64,000 nucleotides of DNA from assembly GCA_015060625.1 (NCBI GenBank), contig SUYC01000003.1:186001-250000 (forward strand), given 5' to 3'. The DNA is from Xylanibacter ruminicola. GTDB lineage: Bacteria > Bacteroidota > Bacteroidia > Bacteroidales > Bacteroidaceae. A program made the position numbers and the translations under genes. Every line of letters begins with the position of its first letter. Positions within the stretch are counted from its first letter, which is position 1. Shown piece after piece: positions 43,295 to 51,157 of this stretch. The notes below the pieces were generated by a model. It made no database searches. It had not been told where the DNA came from and saw only the letters and a program-made list of their open reading frames with translations.

Positions 43295-44176
43295 ATGAAT
43301 TTCATCTTGATTGCAGTAATTGTGCTTGGAGCTATCGCGTTGATAGCTGCAATTGTGCTTTTTGCAGCCTCCAAGAAGTTCGCTGTCTATGAGGATCCTC
43401 GTATTGCGCAGGTGAGCGAGTTGTTGCCTGGCGCCAATTGCGGTGGATGCGGATTCCCCGGTTGTAGCGGTATGGCCGATGCCCTTGTAAAGGGTGCCGA
43501 TGCCGGAAGCCTTGATGGGCTGATGTGCCCAGTAGGTGGTGCCGAGACGATGGGAAAGGTAGCCGACTTGTTGGGGATGGCCATCGCCAACACTGAGCCG
43601 ATGGTAGCCGTAGTGCGTTGTAACGGTACTTGCGAGCACCGTGCCAAAATTGCCGAGTATTCGGGTTTGCGCAGCTGTGCAGCTATGCATGCTTGTGGTG
43701 CCGGCGAAACAGCCTGTGGTTTTGGCTGTTTGGGTTGTGGCGACTGTGTGGCAGCTTGCCAGTTTGGCGCTATCAGTCTGAACCCCGAAACAGGCATTCC
43801 CGAGGTGGATGAAGAGAAGTGCACCTCGTGTGGCGCCTGTGTCAAGGCTTGTCCTCGTAACATCATCGAGCTTCGCAAGAAGGGACCTAAGGGTCGCCGC
43901 GTATTCGTATCGTGTGTCAACAAGGACAAAGGTCCTGTTGCCATGAAGGCCTGTGCCGTTAGCTGTATTGGTTGCGGCAAGTGCGAGAAGGAGTGTAACT
44001 TTGGTGCTATCACCGTCGAGAACAATCTGGCTTACATCGACCATCAGAAGTGTCGTTTGTGCCGCAAGTGCGTAACTGTTTGTCCTAAGCATGCTATTGT
44101 GGATGTCAACTTCCCAACGCCTGCGCCAGCACCAAAGCCTAAAGAACCTAAAAAAGAAGAGGAGGCAAAAGCATGA
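43295..44176 (+). CDS. rnfB: Rnf complex subunit RnfB (ferredoxin-type)
   Basis: 293-aa subunit. One N-terminal membrane helix, then the CGGCGFPGC Fe-S motif (four-Cys), and at least two to three further [4Fe-4S] motifs (CLGCGDCVAAC, CTSCGACVKAC, CIGCGKCEKEC, CRLCRKCVTVC). RnfB is the probable ferredoxin entry point of the Na+/H+-pumping ferredoxin:NAD+ oxidoreductase. The end overlaps rnfC by 4 bp. Confidence 0.96.
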   Translation: MNFILIAVIVLGAIALIAAIVLFAASKKFAVYEDPRIAQVSELLPGANCGGCGFPGCSGMADALVKGADAGSLDGLMCPVGGAETMGKVADLLGMAIANTEPMVAVVRCNGTCEHRAKIAEYSGLRSCAAMHACGAGETACGFGCLGCGDCVAACQFGAISLNPETGIPEVDEEKCTSCGACVKACPRNIIELRKKGPKGRRVFVSCVNKDKGPVAMKACAVSCIGCGKCEKECNFGAITVENNLAYIDHQKCRLCRKCVTVCPKHAIVDVNFPTPAPAPKPKEPKKEEEAKA

Positions 44177-45543
44177 AGATAAAAACATTTAGTATGGGTG
44201 GTATTCACCCTGCAGAGAATAAGCTCACCCACGAGGTGCCTACCAAGGTAGCAGCACTGCCCAAGCAGGCCATATTCCCTCTGGGGCAGCATATTGGTGC
44301 GCCAGCCAAACCTGTTGTGCAGAAAGGCGACAAGGTAAAGGTGGGCACCATGATAGCCGAGGCTGGTGGCTTTGTTTCGGCCCCCATCTTCTCGTCGGTT
44401 AGCGGTACTGTATTCAAGATTGATACTGCTATCGATGCTACCGGCTATCGCAAGCCTGTGATTATTATTAATGTAGAGGGCGACGAGTGGGAAGAGAGCA
44501 TCGACCGCTCTGATAAGCTTGAGCTGGTTGCTGATCATCCCGAACTGACTCCCGAGGAGATTATAAAGCGCGTGCAGAACGCTGGTGTAGTAGGTATGGG
44601 TGGCGCTTGTTTCCCCACGTTCATCAAACTCACACCACCACCAACAGCCAAGGCCGAGTGTGTGATTATCAACGCCGTAGAGTGCGAGCCATATATCACA
44701 GCCGACTATCGTCTGATGATGGAGCATGCCGACGAGATTCTGGTGGGACTTGAGCTTCTGATGATGGGTGCCAAGGTCACTAAAGGCTATATTGGTATCG
44801 AGACCAACAAGCCTGCCGCCATCGAACTGCTCACCGAAAAGTGCCACCAGAAGTTCAATGGTAGCCAGTATCAGGTTGAGGTGGTTCCCCTGCAGCAGCG
44901 CTACCCACAGGGTGGTGAGAAACAGTTGGTTGATGCGGTGATTAACCGTCAGGTGCCAGCACCTCCTGCCATCCCTGTTAACGTGGGTGCTATTGTGCAG
45001 AATGTGGGTACAGCCTTTGCTGTTTACGAGGCTGTGATGAAAAATAAGCCCCTGTTTGAGCGTTACACCACCGTTACCGGTAAGAAACTGCAGAACCCAG
45101 GCAACTTTCTGGTGCGCATGGGTACACCGATGAAGGATTTGATTGACGCTTGTGGCGGAATGCCTGAGGGCGACAACAAACTGCTGGCTGGCGGACCAAT
45201 GATGGGTAAGGCCCTTACTTCGGTAGAGGTGCCCATCTGCAAGGGAACCAACTCGGTAACCATCATCTCGGACGACGAGGCACGCCGTAAGGATGCCCAG
45301 CCTTGTATCCGTTGCGCCAAGTGCGTAGGTGTTTGTCCGATGGGCTTGGAGCCTTATCTGCTGGCAAAGCTTTCGGAGGTAAAGAACTGGGAGCGCGCCG
45401 AGAGCGAGGATATCACCAGTTGTATCGAGTGCGGCTCGTGTCAATACACCTGTCCGGCTTATCGCCCGCTGCTTGATAACATCCGTCAGGGTAAGAGCAC
45501 AGTGATGGGGATCATCCGTGCCCGTGCCGCTGCCAAAAAATAA
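44173..45543 (+). CDS. rnfC: Rnf complex subunit RnfC
   Basis: 456-aa peripheral subunit that binds NADH and FMN: GMGGACFPTFIKL (NAD loop), EPYITADYRLM, and two C-terminal [4Fe-4S] sites CIRCAKCVGVC and CIECGSCQYTC. Its stop is followed after one base by the heptad repeat that leads to rnfD. Confidence 0.95.
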   Translation: MKIKTFSMGGIHPAENKLTHEVPTKVAALPKQAIFPLGQHIGAPAKPVVQKGDKVKVGTMIAEAGGFVSAPIFSSVSGTVFKIDTAIDATGYRKPVIIINVEGDEWEESIDRSDKLELVADHPELTPEEIIKRVQNAGVVGMGGACFPTFIKLTPPPTAKAECVIINAVECEPYITADYRLMMEHADEILVGLELLMMGAKVTKGYIGIETNKPAAIELLTEKCHQKFNGSQYQVEVVPLQQRYPQGGEKQLVDAVINRQVPAPPAIPVNVGAIVQNVGTAFAVYEAVMKNKPLFERYTTVTGKKLQNPGNFLVRMGTPMKDLIDACGGMPEGDNKLLAGGPMMGKALTSVEVPICKGTNSVTIISDDEARRKDAQPCIRCAKCVGVCPMGLEPYLLAKLSEVKNWERAESEDITSCIECGSCQYTCPAYRPLLDNIRQGKSTVMGIIRARAAAKK

Positions 45544-45544
45544 A

Positions 45545-45575
45545 ATGTTTAATCTTTAATGTTTAACGTTTAATG
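45545..45575 (+). repeat. Heptad repeat and mini-ORF chain at the rnfC-rnfD junction
   Basis: Units TTTAATC, TTTAATG, TTTAACG, TTTAATG follow ATG at 45545. ATG 45545 encodes MFNL then TAA; this TAA overlaps ATG 45559 (MFNV, TAA); that TAA overlaps ATG 45573, which is the rnfD start. Each mini-ORF is 14 nt, two heptads, from the next. Confidence 0.8.
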
Positions 45576-46565
45576 TCAAAGTTAATAGTTTCATTATCGC
45601 CACACGCACACAGCCGCGATTCGGTAGAGCGCAACATGTATGGTGTTATCATCGCCCTGATGCCTGCGCTGCTCGCTTCGTTTTATTTCTTTGGTCTGGG
45701 TTCGGTCATCGTCACCACCACCAGTGTGGCAGCCTGCTGCTTTTTTGAGTGGGCTATCTGCAAATATATTCTGAAGAGGCAACAGAACACGCTGCTCGAC
45801 GGATCGGCTGTTATCACTGGTCTGCTGCTGGCGTTCAACCTGCCTTCGAACCTGCCCATCTGGATTATCCTGATTGGTGCATTGTTTGCCATCGGCGTAG
45901 CCAAGTTTACGTTTGGTGGTTTGGGCAACAATATCTTCAATCCTGCGCTGGTGGGTCGTGCTGCCTTGCTGGTAGCTTTCCCTGCGCAGATGACCACTTG
46001 GCCCAAGATCGGACAGTGGGATACCTATCTCGATGCCGAGACTGGTGCCACACCGCTGTCGATTATCAATTCGGCCATCCGTACTGGCGATGCCTCGTTG
46101 CTCGAGCAGTTACCCTCATCATTCGACCTGTTCTTAGGTTCAAGTTCGGGTGGTGCTGGTGCCATGGGCGAGATTTGTTCCTTGGCCCTGCTGCTGGGTT
46201 TGGCCTTCATGCTGTATAACCGCATCATCACCTGGCACATTCCTGTATCTATTCTTGGTACAGCCTTTGTGTTCTCGGGTTTGCTGCACTTGGCCAGCCC
46301 TGTTTACCCCGATCCCATTAGCGTGCTGCTTACTGGTGGTATGATGCTGGGTGCCATCTTTATGGCTACCGATTATGTCACCAGCCCGATGACTCCAAAG
46401 GGTCAGCTCATCTATGGTGTTGCCATCGGATTCCTCACCGTTGTGATCCGCAACTGGGGTGCTTATCCCGAGGGTATGTCGTTCGCCATTCTAATTATGA
46501 ACGCTTTCACGCCGCTCATTAACAATTATGTAAAACCAAAACGTTTCGGGGAGGTCGTAAAATGA
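45573..46565 (+). CDS. rnfD: Rnf complex subunit RnfD
   Basis: 330-aa integral membrane subunit with about ten hydrophobic helices. The FMN attachment site is ETGATPLS (Thr in TGAT, about residue 158), flavinylated by an ApbE-type enzyme elsewhere. The ATG is the last element of the heptad repeat. The end overlaps rnfG by 4 bp. Confidence 0.95.
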   Translation: MSKLIVSLSPHAHSRDSVERNMYGVIIALMPALLASFYFFGLGSVIVTTTSVAACCFFEWAICKYILKRQQNTLLDGSAVITGLLLAFNLPSNLPIWIILIGALFAIGVAKFTFGGLGNNIFNPALVGRAALLVAFPAQMTTWPKIGQWDTYLDAETGATPLSIINSAIRTGDASLLEQLPSSFDLFLGSSSGGAGAMGEICSLALLLGLAFMLYNRIITWHIPVSILGTAFVFSGLLHLASPVYPDPISVLLTGGMMLGAIFMATDYVTSPMTPKGQLIYGVAIGFLTVVIRNWGAYPEGMSFAILIMNAFTPLINNYVKPKRFGEVVK

Positions 46566-47182
46566 AAAAGTTAGAATCATCATTATTAAATATGGTGCTG
46601 GTGCTCACCGGAGTAGCAGTTATCATGGGTGGTATCCTGGCTTATGTGAACCACCTGACCGAGGAACCTATTGCCGATCAGAAAGCCAAGGCTCTGGCCG
46701 ATGGTATCAAGACGGTGATGTGTGTCGATGACCTGCAGGTTTCTGGCACAGATACGCTGAAGCAAACCGATGCCAAGGGTAAGGAGCAGGTTTATGTGAT
46801 TTATGCGACGAAAGATGCCCAGGGCAATGACCTTGGTGCTGCTGTTGAATCGACTACAGGTGGATTTGGTGGCGATCTGAAGGTGCTGGTAGGTTTTAAT
46901 ACCGAGGGCCAGATACTGGGTTACACGCTGTTGGAGCATGCCGAAACACCAGGACTTGGTGCCAAGGCCGACAAGTGGTTCCAGAAAGGCGAAAAGGGTG
47001 ATATTATCGGCCTTACGCCCGATCAGCCTCTCACCGTATCGAAGGATGGCGGTAAGGTAGATGCCATTACAGCATCCACTATTACCAGTCGTGCTTTCCT
47101 GTTGGCTGTCAACAATGCTTATGCTGCTTACAAAACTGCCCCCATCGATGCCGAGTCGGGCGCTACAACTAAAAGTGAATAG
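46562..47182 (+). CDS. rnfG: Rnf complex subunit RnfG
   Basis: 206-aa subunit with one N-terminal membrane helix and a periplasmic FMN-binding domain. The expected flavinylation segment is DAITASTITS (167-176, candidate Thr173), in which the usual Gly of the S/T-G-A/S-T motif is Ala. The very C-terminus carries a second, canonical-looking site, DAESGATTKS (196-205). The gene lies 2 bp from rnfE. Confidence 0.92.
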   Translation: MKKLESSLLNMVLVLTGVAVIMGGILAYVNHLTEEPIADQKAKALADGIKTVMCVDDLQVSGTDTLKQTDAKGKEQVYVIYATKDAQGNDLGAAVESTTGGFGGDLKVLVGFNTEGQILGYTLLEHAETPGLGAKADKWFQKGEKGDIIGLTPDQPLTVSKDGGKVDAITASTITSRAFLLAVNNAYAAYKTAPIDAESGATTKSE

Positions 47183-47184
47183 TT

Positions 47185-47766
47185 ATGAATGCTATACAGA
47201 TTATTAAAAACGGCATTGTAAAGGAGAACCCCACGTTCGTCCTGATGCTGGGTATGTGTCCTACGCTGGCCACTACCACCTCTGCTATCAATGGTATGTC
47301 GATGGGTCTTGCCACCATGGCTGTACTTATCTGCACCAATGTGGTTATCTCGTGCCTCAAGTCGGTAACGCCCGATAAGGTGCGTATTCCTGTGTTCATT
47401 GTGGTGATCGCAGCTTTTGTTACGCTGCTGCAGATGGTTATCAAGGCTTATCTGCCCGATGTCGATGCTTCGCTGGGATTGTTTATTCCGCTGATTGTGG
47501 TCAACTGTATCATCCTGGGACGTGCTGAGGCTTTTGCAGCCAAGAACTCGCCCATAGCCTCGCTGTTTGATGGTATTGGTATCGGTCTTGGATTTACGTT
47601 CGGTCTCACCCTGCTGGGTATGTGCCGCGAGCTGTTGGGCTCAGGTTCGGTATTCGGTTTTGGTTTGATTCCCGAAACGTATAACATCCTGCTCTTTGTG
47701 TTGCCTCCAGGTGCGTTTATCACCCTCGGCTTCTTGATTGCGATCGTCAATAAGTTGAAGAATTGA
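47185..47766 (+). CDS. rnfE: Rnf complex subunit RnfE
   Basis: 193-aa membrane protein with six hydrophobic helices, MLGMCPTLATTTSAINGM near the N-terminus and VNCIILGRAEAFA; typical RnfE. The last codons (NKLKN) and the stop are encoded by the following period-8 repeat. Confidence 0.95.
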   Translation: MNAIQIIKNGIVKENPTFVLMLGMCPTLATTTSAINGMSMGLATMAVLICTNVVISCLKSVTPDKVRIPVFIVVIAAFVTLLQMVIKAYLPDVDASLGLFIPLIVVNCIILGRAEAFAAKNSPIASLFDGIGIGLGFTFGLTLLGMCRELLGSGSVFGFGLIPETYNILLFVLPPGAFITLGFLIAIVNKLKN

Positions 47767-47794
47767 AGAGTTGAAAAATTGAAGAATTGAAGTT
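47755..47794 (+). repeat. Period-8 repeat at the rnfE-rnfA junction
   Basis: Five octamers TTGAAGAA, TTGAAGAG, TTGAAAAA, TTGAAGAA, TTGAAGTT end directly at the rnfA ATG (47795). The rnfE TGA lies in unit 2. Every unit begins with the overlapping TTG/TGA tetramer TTGA. Confidence 0.9.
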
Positions 47795-48397
47795 ATGGAA
47801 TACGTTCTGATTTTCATTAGCGCCATTTTTGTCAACAACATCGTGTTGTCGCAGTTCCTGGGCATTTGTCCGTTCCTTGGCGTTTCAAAAAAGATTGATA
47901 CCTCGCTGGGTATGTCGGCAGCAGTAGCCTTTGTGCTGACGCTGGCCACCATCGTTACCTGGTTGGTTCAGAAATATGTGCTCGATGCCTTTGGCTTGCA
48001 GTATCTGCAAACCATCGCCTTTATCCTGGTCATCGCCTCGTTGGTGCAGATGGTCGAGATTGTGCTCAAAAAGGTGTCGCCAGCCCTCTATCAGGCTTTG
48101 GGCATCTTCCTGCCCCTGATCACCACCAACTGTGCTGTGCTGGGTGTTGCCATTCTGGTTATCCAGAAGGACTACAACCTGCTGCAGTCGGTAGTCTATG
48201 CCTTCTCAACAGCCATCGGCTTTGGTGTGGCTCTGACTGTGTTTGCCGGTATGCGCGAGCAGCTGGAGCTGGTAAAGATACCTAAGGGCATGCAGGGTAT
48301 GGCTATTGTGATGCTCTCTGCAGGTTTGCTCAGCTTGGCTTTTATGGGCTTCTCGGGTGTTGATGGCGGACTGAAGGTTCTCTTTGGTCTCGACTAA
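47795..48397 (+). CDS. rnfA: Rnf complex subunit RnfA
   Basis: 200-aa membrane subunit, MEYVLIFISAIFVNNIVLSQFLGICPFLGVSKK, with six helices and TTNCAVLGVA. RnfA and RnfE together hold an intramembrane Fe-S cluster. Last gene of the operon. Confidence 0.95.
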   Translation: MEYVLIFISAIFVNNIVLSQFLGICPFLGVSKKIDTSLGMSAAVAFVLTLATIVTWLVQKYVLDAFGLQYLQTIAFILVIASLVQMVEIVLKKVSPALYQALGIFLPLITTNCAVLGVAILVIQKDYNLLQSVVYAFSTAIGFGVALTVFAGMREQLELVKIPKGMQGMAIVMLSAGLLSLAFMGFSGVDGGLKVLFGLD

Positions 48398-48417
48398 ATA
48401 GCCACAGATTGCTAAAA

Positions 48418-48451
48418 AGAGTCCGAACTATTTTGTAGTTCGGGCTTTTTT
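48418..48451 (+). terminator. Terminator of the rnf operon
   Basis: AGTCCGAACTA and TAGTTCGGGCT pair around TTTTG, followed by a T run. Confidence 0.88.
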
Positions 48452-48462
48452 GTTTAACTTTG
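48432..48462 (+). promoter_or_regulatory. Promoter for the DUF2027-nadE pair
   Basis: TTTG (48432-48435) lies in the loop of the rnf terminator; TAACTTTG (48455-48462) is 19 bp downstream. Confidence 0.65.
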
Positions 48463-48489
48463 CCCCAAATTTTTACAGTATTACGAAAG

Positions 48490-49188
48490 ATGAAGATTGG
48501 AGATAAAGTAAGATTCCTGAGCGAAGTGGGCGGCGGAAAGGTAGCCGGCTTTCAGGGCAAGAATATAGTGCTTGTTGAGGATGAGGACGGTTTTCAGATG
48601 CCGATGCTCATCAACGAGGTGGTAGTTGTAGGCGAGGAGAGCTACGAAACTACGCGTATGGTGGAACAGAAGGCGAAGGCCCGCATGGCAGCCGACGACG
48701 AGGAGGAACCCGAGATAGAGCCTGCCGATCGTCCCATCACCTTTAAGGCCAAGCCCGAGGAGCGCAAGGGTGGCGACAAGCTGAGTGCCTATCTGGCTTT
48801 TGTGCCCATGGATGTGAAGGAACTCTCGCAAACCCGTTTCGAGAGCTATTTGGTTAACGACTCAAACTACTATCTGCGCTATGTGCTGATGACAGCCGAG
48901 GGCACAGCCTGGAAGCTGAGAGCCGAAGGCGAGATTGAGCCAAACTGCAAGGAGTTTATCGAGGAGTTCGGTCGCGAGGATCTGAACGACTTAGAGCATC
49001 TGTGTGTACAGCTGGTGGCTTACAAGCGCGACAAGCATTTCCTGCTCAAGTCGCCCGTCAACGCCCAGGTGCGTGTTGATACCGTTAAGTTCTACAAGCT
49101 GCATGCCTTCCGCGAGAACGACTTCTTCGAGCAGCCTGCATTGATTTACACACTCATTGAGAACGACGTACAAAAAGTAAAACTATGA
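48490..49188 (+). CDS. DUF2027 domain protein
   Basis: 232 aa starting MKIGDKVRFLSEVGGGKVAGFQGKNIVLVEDEDGFQMPMLINEVVVV, the DUF2027 start. I chose ATG 48490 over an upstream in-frame ATG inside the promoter. Family members that I recall carry a C-terminal Smr endonuclease domain; here the protein stops after the beta-rich domain (QPALIYTLIENDVQKVKL), so it looks like a short form. The end overlaps nadE by 4 bp. Confidence 0.8.
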   Translation: MKIGDKVRFLSEVGGGKVAGFQGKNIVLVEDEDGFQMPMLINEVVVVGEESYETTRMVEQKAKARMAADDEEEPEIEPADRPITFKAKPEERKGGDKLSAYLAFVPMDVKELSQTRFESYLVNDSNYYLRYVLMTAEGTAWKLRAEGEIEPNCKEFIEEFGREDLNDLEHLCVQLVAYKRDKHFLLKSPVNAQVRVDTVKFYKLHAFRENDFFEQPALIYTLIENDVQKVKL

Positions 49189-51116
49189 AATACGGATTTG
49201 TAAACGTAGCTGCTGCAGTGCCCACGGTCAAGGTGGCCGATGTGGATTATAATGTGCAGCAGATTGAGAGCTTGATTACTCAGGCCGAAGAGAGTGGTGT
49301 AGAGGTGATGGTGCTACCCGAGCTCTGCATCACGGGCTATTCGTGTCAGGATCTGTTTAAAGAGCAAATCCTGTTAGATCATGCCGAGGATGGTGTGGTG
49401 AAACTGCTTGATTATACCCGCAAGCTCAACGTGATTGTGATTGTGGGTTTGCCAGTCATCGTCAACGGTTTGCTCTACAACTGTGCAGTTGTGCTGCAGG
49501 GCGGACAACTGTTGGGTATTGTGCCCAAGGTTTATCTGCCCAACTATGGTGAGTTTTACGAGAAGCGCTGGTTTGCTTCGGCTCAGGACCTGAATCCTAC
49601 CGATATTTATTTTGCAGGCAGTCCTGTTCATGTTTCAGCCGAGCCACAGGTGTTTGTTACTGCCGATGGCGTGAAGTTCGGTGTCGAGATATGCGAGGAC
49701 GTATGGGCACCCACACCACCCAGCAATAATCTGGCTTTGGCTGGTGCCGATGTGATATTTAATCTCTCGGCCAGCGACGAACTGATTGGTAAGCATGCCT
49801 ATCTCAAGTCGCTGCTTGCCCAGCAGAGTGCCCGCATGATGAGTGGCTACGTATATGCCAGCTGTGGCTTTGGCGAGTCAACCCAGGATGTGGTTTATGG
49901 CGGCAATGCCATCATTTTTGAGAATGGACGCCTGCTTGCTGAGGGCGACAGATTCTCGTTGCAGCCACAAATCAAGATGTGCCAGATTGATGTGCAGGCC
50001 TTGCAAGTTGAGCGCCGCACCAACACCACGTTTATCAATGCCCAGCGAAATGCGCACGCTCGCGAAATCAGTTGCAAGTCGGTCGTGCAGCGTCCGTTCC
50101 AGCTGGTTCGCAACATCGATCCCTATCCTTTTATCCCCAAGAGCGAGGACATGCAGGCATCGTGCGAGGAGATTCTGAATATCCAGGTGATGGGCTTGGT
50201 AAAGCGCCTGCACCACATCAACGGCAAGAAGGGGGTGATTGGTATCAGCGGTGGTTTGGATTCCACTTTGGCGCTGCTGGTGGCAGTCAAGGCATTCGAT
50301 AAGTTAGGTCTCGATCGTCAGGGCATCATCGGTATCACGATGCCAGGTTTCGGAACTACCGATCGCACCTATAACAATGCCATTAAACTGATGCAGACGC
50401 TGGGTGTTACCATTCGCGAAATCAGTATTGCTGCTGCTGTTACCCAGCATTTCAGCGATATCCAGCACGACGCCAGCGTTCACGATATCACCTACGAGAA
50501 CTCGCAGGCCCGCGAGCGCACCCAGATACTGATGGATGTGGCTAATAAGGAGAATGCGATTGTGGTTGGTACAGGCGACCTGTCGGAGCTGGCATTGGGA
50601 TGGGCCACCTATAATGGCGACCACATGTCGATGTATGGTGTGAATGCTGGTGTGCCCAAAACGCTGATTCGCTATCTGGTGCGTTATGTGGCTCAGGATA
50701 TGGCTACCGAAACGCTGCTCGACATCATCGATACCCCTATTTCGCCCGAGCTGATTCCTGCCGACGAACTGGGTAATATCAAGCAGAAGACCGAAGACCT
50801 GGTAGGTCCCTACGAGCTGCACGATTTCTTTATCTATTATTTCCTGCGTTACGGCTTTGGTCCTAAAAAGATATTCCTGTTGGCTAAGCGTGCCTTCTGC
50901 ACGGCTATTGGCGATAAGCCTGCGCTTTACGACGAGGAAACCGTTAAGAAATGGCTCACCACCTTCTGTCGCCGATTCTTTAATCAGCAGTTCAAGCGCT
51001 CGTGCTTGCCTGATGGTCCCAAGGTGGGTAGTGTGAGCTTGTCGCCTCGTGGCGATTGGCGCATGCCGAGCGATGCCTCGTCAGCCCTTTGGCTGAAAGA
51101 GTGCGAGGCACTCTAA
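49185..51116 (+). CDS. nadE: Glutamine-dependent NAD+ synthetase
   Basis: 643-aa two-domain enzyme. The N-terminal nitrilase-type glutaminase (about 1-290) has the triad Glu in LPELCITGY, Lys in PKVYLPNYGEFYE and Cys in VEICEDVW. The C-terminal synthetase (about 320-643) has GISGGLDSTLAL, the ATP loop. It converts deamido-NAD+ to NAD+. Confidence 0.96.
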   Translation: MKYGFVNVAAAVPTVKVADVDYNVQQIESLITQAEESGVEVMVLPELCITGYSCQDLFKEQILLDHAEDGVVKLLDYTRKLNVIVIVGLPVIVNGLLYNCAVVLQGGQLLGIVPKVYLPNYGEFYEKRWFASAQDLNPTDIYFAGSPVHVSAEPQVFVTADGVKFGVEICEDVWAPTPPSNNLALAGADVIFNLSASDELIGKHAYLKSLLAQQSARMMSGYVYASCGFGESTQDVVYGGNAIIFENGRLLAEGDRFSLQPQIKMCQIDVQALQVERRTNTTFINAQRNAHAREISCKSVVQRPFQLVRNIDPYPFIPKSEDMQASCEEILNIQVMGLVKRLHHINGKKGVIGISGGLDSTLALLVAVKAFDKLGLDRQGIIGITMPGFGTTDRTYNNAIKLMQTLGVTIREISIAAAVTQHFSDIQHDASVHDITYENSQARERTQILMDVANKENAIVVGTGDLSELALGWATYNGDHMSMYGVNAGVPKTLIRYLVRYVAQDMATETLLDIIDTPISPELIPADELGNIKQKTEDLVGPYELHDFFIYYFLRYGFGPKKIFLLAKRAFCTAIGDKPALYDEETVKKWLTTFCRRFFNQQFKRSCLPDGPKVGSVSLSPRGDWRMPSDASSALWLKECEAL

Positions 51117-51157
51117 AGAAAAAAATGAGTTAGCTGAATGCTAACTCATTTTCTTTT
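51117..51157. terminator. Bidirectional terminator between nadE and clpC
   Basis: AAAATGAGTTAGC/GCTAACTCATTTT around TGAAT, with A and T runs outside. The last codons and the stop of clpC (51130) lie inside this hairpin. Confidence 0.88.
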
